From NCBI GenBank assembly GCA_033439265.1, contig JAVTVX010000002.1, forward strand, positions 17,573,674-17,637,673: DNA of 64,000 nt. The letters run 5' to 3'. The DNA comes from Dillenia suffruticosa (Eukaryota; Streptophyta; Magnoliopsida; Dilleniales; Dilleniaceae). Both the position numbers and the translations under genes were made by a program. This document shows, piece after piece, positions 63,451-64,000 of this stretch (position 1 is its first letter; every line of letters begins with the position of its first letter). Under the pieces are notes generated by a model. It was not told the origin of the DNA, did no database searches, and worked only from the letters and a program-made list of their open reading frames with translations.

Positions 63451-63894
63451 ATGGAAAAAGCTGGACTCCTCTCACTTAAAACCATCAACCCACTTCCAGT
63501 TCCAACTCCCACAAGCGCCAAATCACAGAAATTGCCTTCTTCATGCTTTAAAATTAGTGCTTCTTCAAGAAAAAATGACTTAGCATTGGTATGATCTCTC
63601 CTTCTCTCTCTCTCTCTCTCTCTCTCTAACAGACCACCTAATCCAAAGTAAAAACAATGATAAGGATAGCGGTTTTAATAATTTTAGGATTTTGAGCTGC
63701 AGATTACGAGAAAACATCGAAGGCATCCTAGGAGATTGATCACAATATCAACAGGAGATGGAAGATGGCAGGGCAAATGGAACCGTGACTATGTTTTTAC
63801 CCTCCAAGACTTGCACTTCCAAGACTTGGCTGAAGATGTTGATCACGATATCACTAGAAAATGCAGCATCTGTTCTTCTTTGTACTGCAGAGAG
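63451..63894 (+). CDS. Plastid DUF177/YceD-like rRNA-accumulation protein, first two exons (gene runs off the right edge)
   Basis: Plant DUF177 (YCED homolog) proteins are plastid proteins needed for 23S rRNA accumulation. Exon 1 (63451-63588, phase 0) encodes a Ser/Pro/Lys-rich transit-peptide-like start, MEKAGLLSLKTINPLPVPTP then SCFKISASSRKND. Exon 2 (63703-63894) encodes RRLITISTGDGRWQGKWNRD, YVFTLQDLHFQDLAEDVDHD and the cysteine motif TRKCSICSSLYCRE. Splice sites are TTG|GTATGA, CTGCAG|ATT and GAG|GTAAGT. The family has a beta-strand segment, ending like G-R-I-x-T-S-F, between the L-Q-D-L block and T-R-K-C; here DVDHD runs straight into ITRKC, so about 25 residues seem to be missing without a frame change. 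The 114-bp first intron carries a (CT)n run. The rest of the gene lies beyond 64000. Confidence 0.85.
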
Positions 63895-64000
63895 GTAAGT
63901 TCCCTATATTAGTCATTGTTCTGGTTACTACTTCAAGAAAAAAAGCCAAACTTACCTTTATATCTATACTTTTTTTTTTTTTATTTATTTATTATCTTTA

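Noticed and set aside
1-64000. CRISPR arrays, prokaryotic operons, organelle DNA inserts
   Set aside because: No regularly spaced repeats and no plastid or mitochondrial gene blocks were seen; all gene structure is of the plant nuclear type.

Overview
The window is nuclear DNA from a flowering plant, most likely a woody eudicot. Host genes are split by GT-AG introns, some of them very long, and the introns are packed with plant-type repeats: RTE and L1 LINEs, Ty1-copia and Ty3-gypsy LTR elements, MULEs, a hAT MITE, a Helitron relic, an Au SINE and a second tRNA-like SINE. I cannot name the genus from sequence alone.

Four host genes can be supported. (1) Minus strand, from the left edge to about 17.87 kb: the 5' part of a PAT1-family mRNA-decay factor. 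Three coding exons (13009-13145, 11952-12008, 51-120) and a 5' UTR exon (17714 to about 17870) are visible; the rest lies beyond base 1. (2) Plus strand, 24304-55885: a complete 11-exon gene for an organelle-targeted YchF/Obg-like nucleotide-binding protein of 424 aa. Its 1.3 kb of coding sequence is spread over 31.6 kb. (3) Plus strand, 62080-62466: an intronless SAUR-like auxin-responsive gene. (4) Plus strand, from 63451 past the right edge: the first two exons of a plastid DUF177/YceD-type rRNA-accumulation protein.

Layout. 0.1-17.7 kb is PAT1 intron sequence holding an RTE LINE tail, an L1 LINE with a solo LTR inside it, a MULE-like element with a transit-peptide-like exon, an LTR-like block and a Myb/SANT relic. 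17.9-24.1 kb is AT-rich intergenic DNA ending in two adjoining foldback elements that stop 178 bp before the YchF start codon. Intron 3 of the YchF gene holds an L1 LINE split by a 4.4 kb MULE carrying MuDR transposase and plant-mobile-domain relics. Intron 9 (13.6 kb) holds a gag-only Ty3-gypsy fossil, an RTE tail, and a three-deep nest: MULE, then a minus-strand LTR element, then a Ty1-copia element. Each layer is bounded by its own target-site duplication, with one mismatch in the middle layer. 55.9-62.0 kb is intergenic, with an Au SINE, a hAT MITE, a tRNA-like SINE and a Helitron helicase relic.

PAT1 and the YchF gene are divergently transcribed with about 6.4 kb between them. I see no operon-like or pathway link among the four genes. 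The window's main interest is the layered mobile-element history inside apparently intact host genes, the paired foldbacks at the YchF promoter, the MULE carrying a plant mobile domain, and a DUF177 exon that looks shorter than its family.
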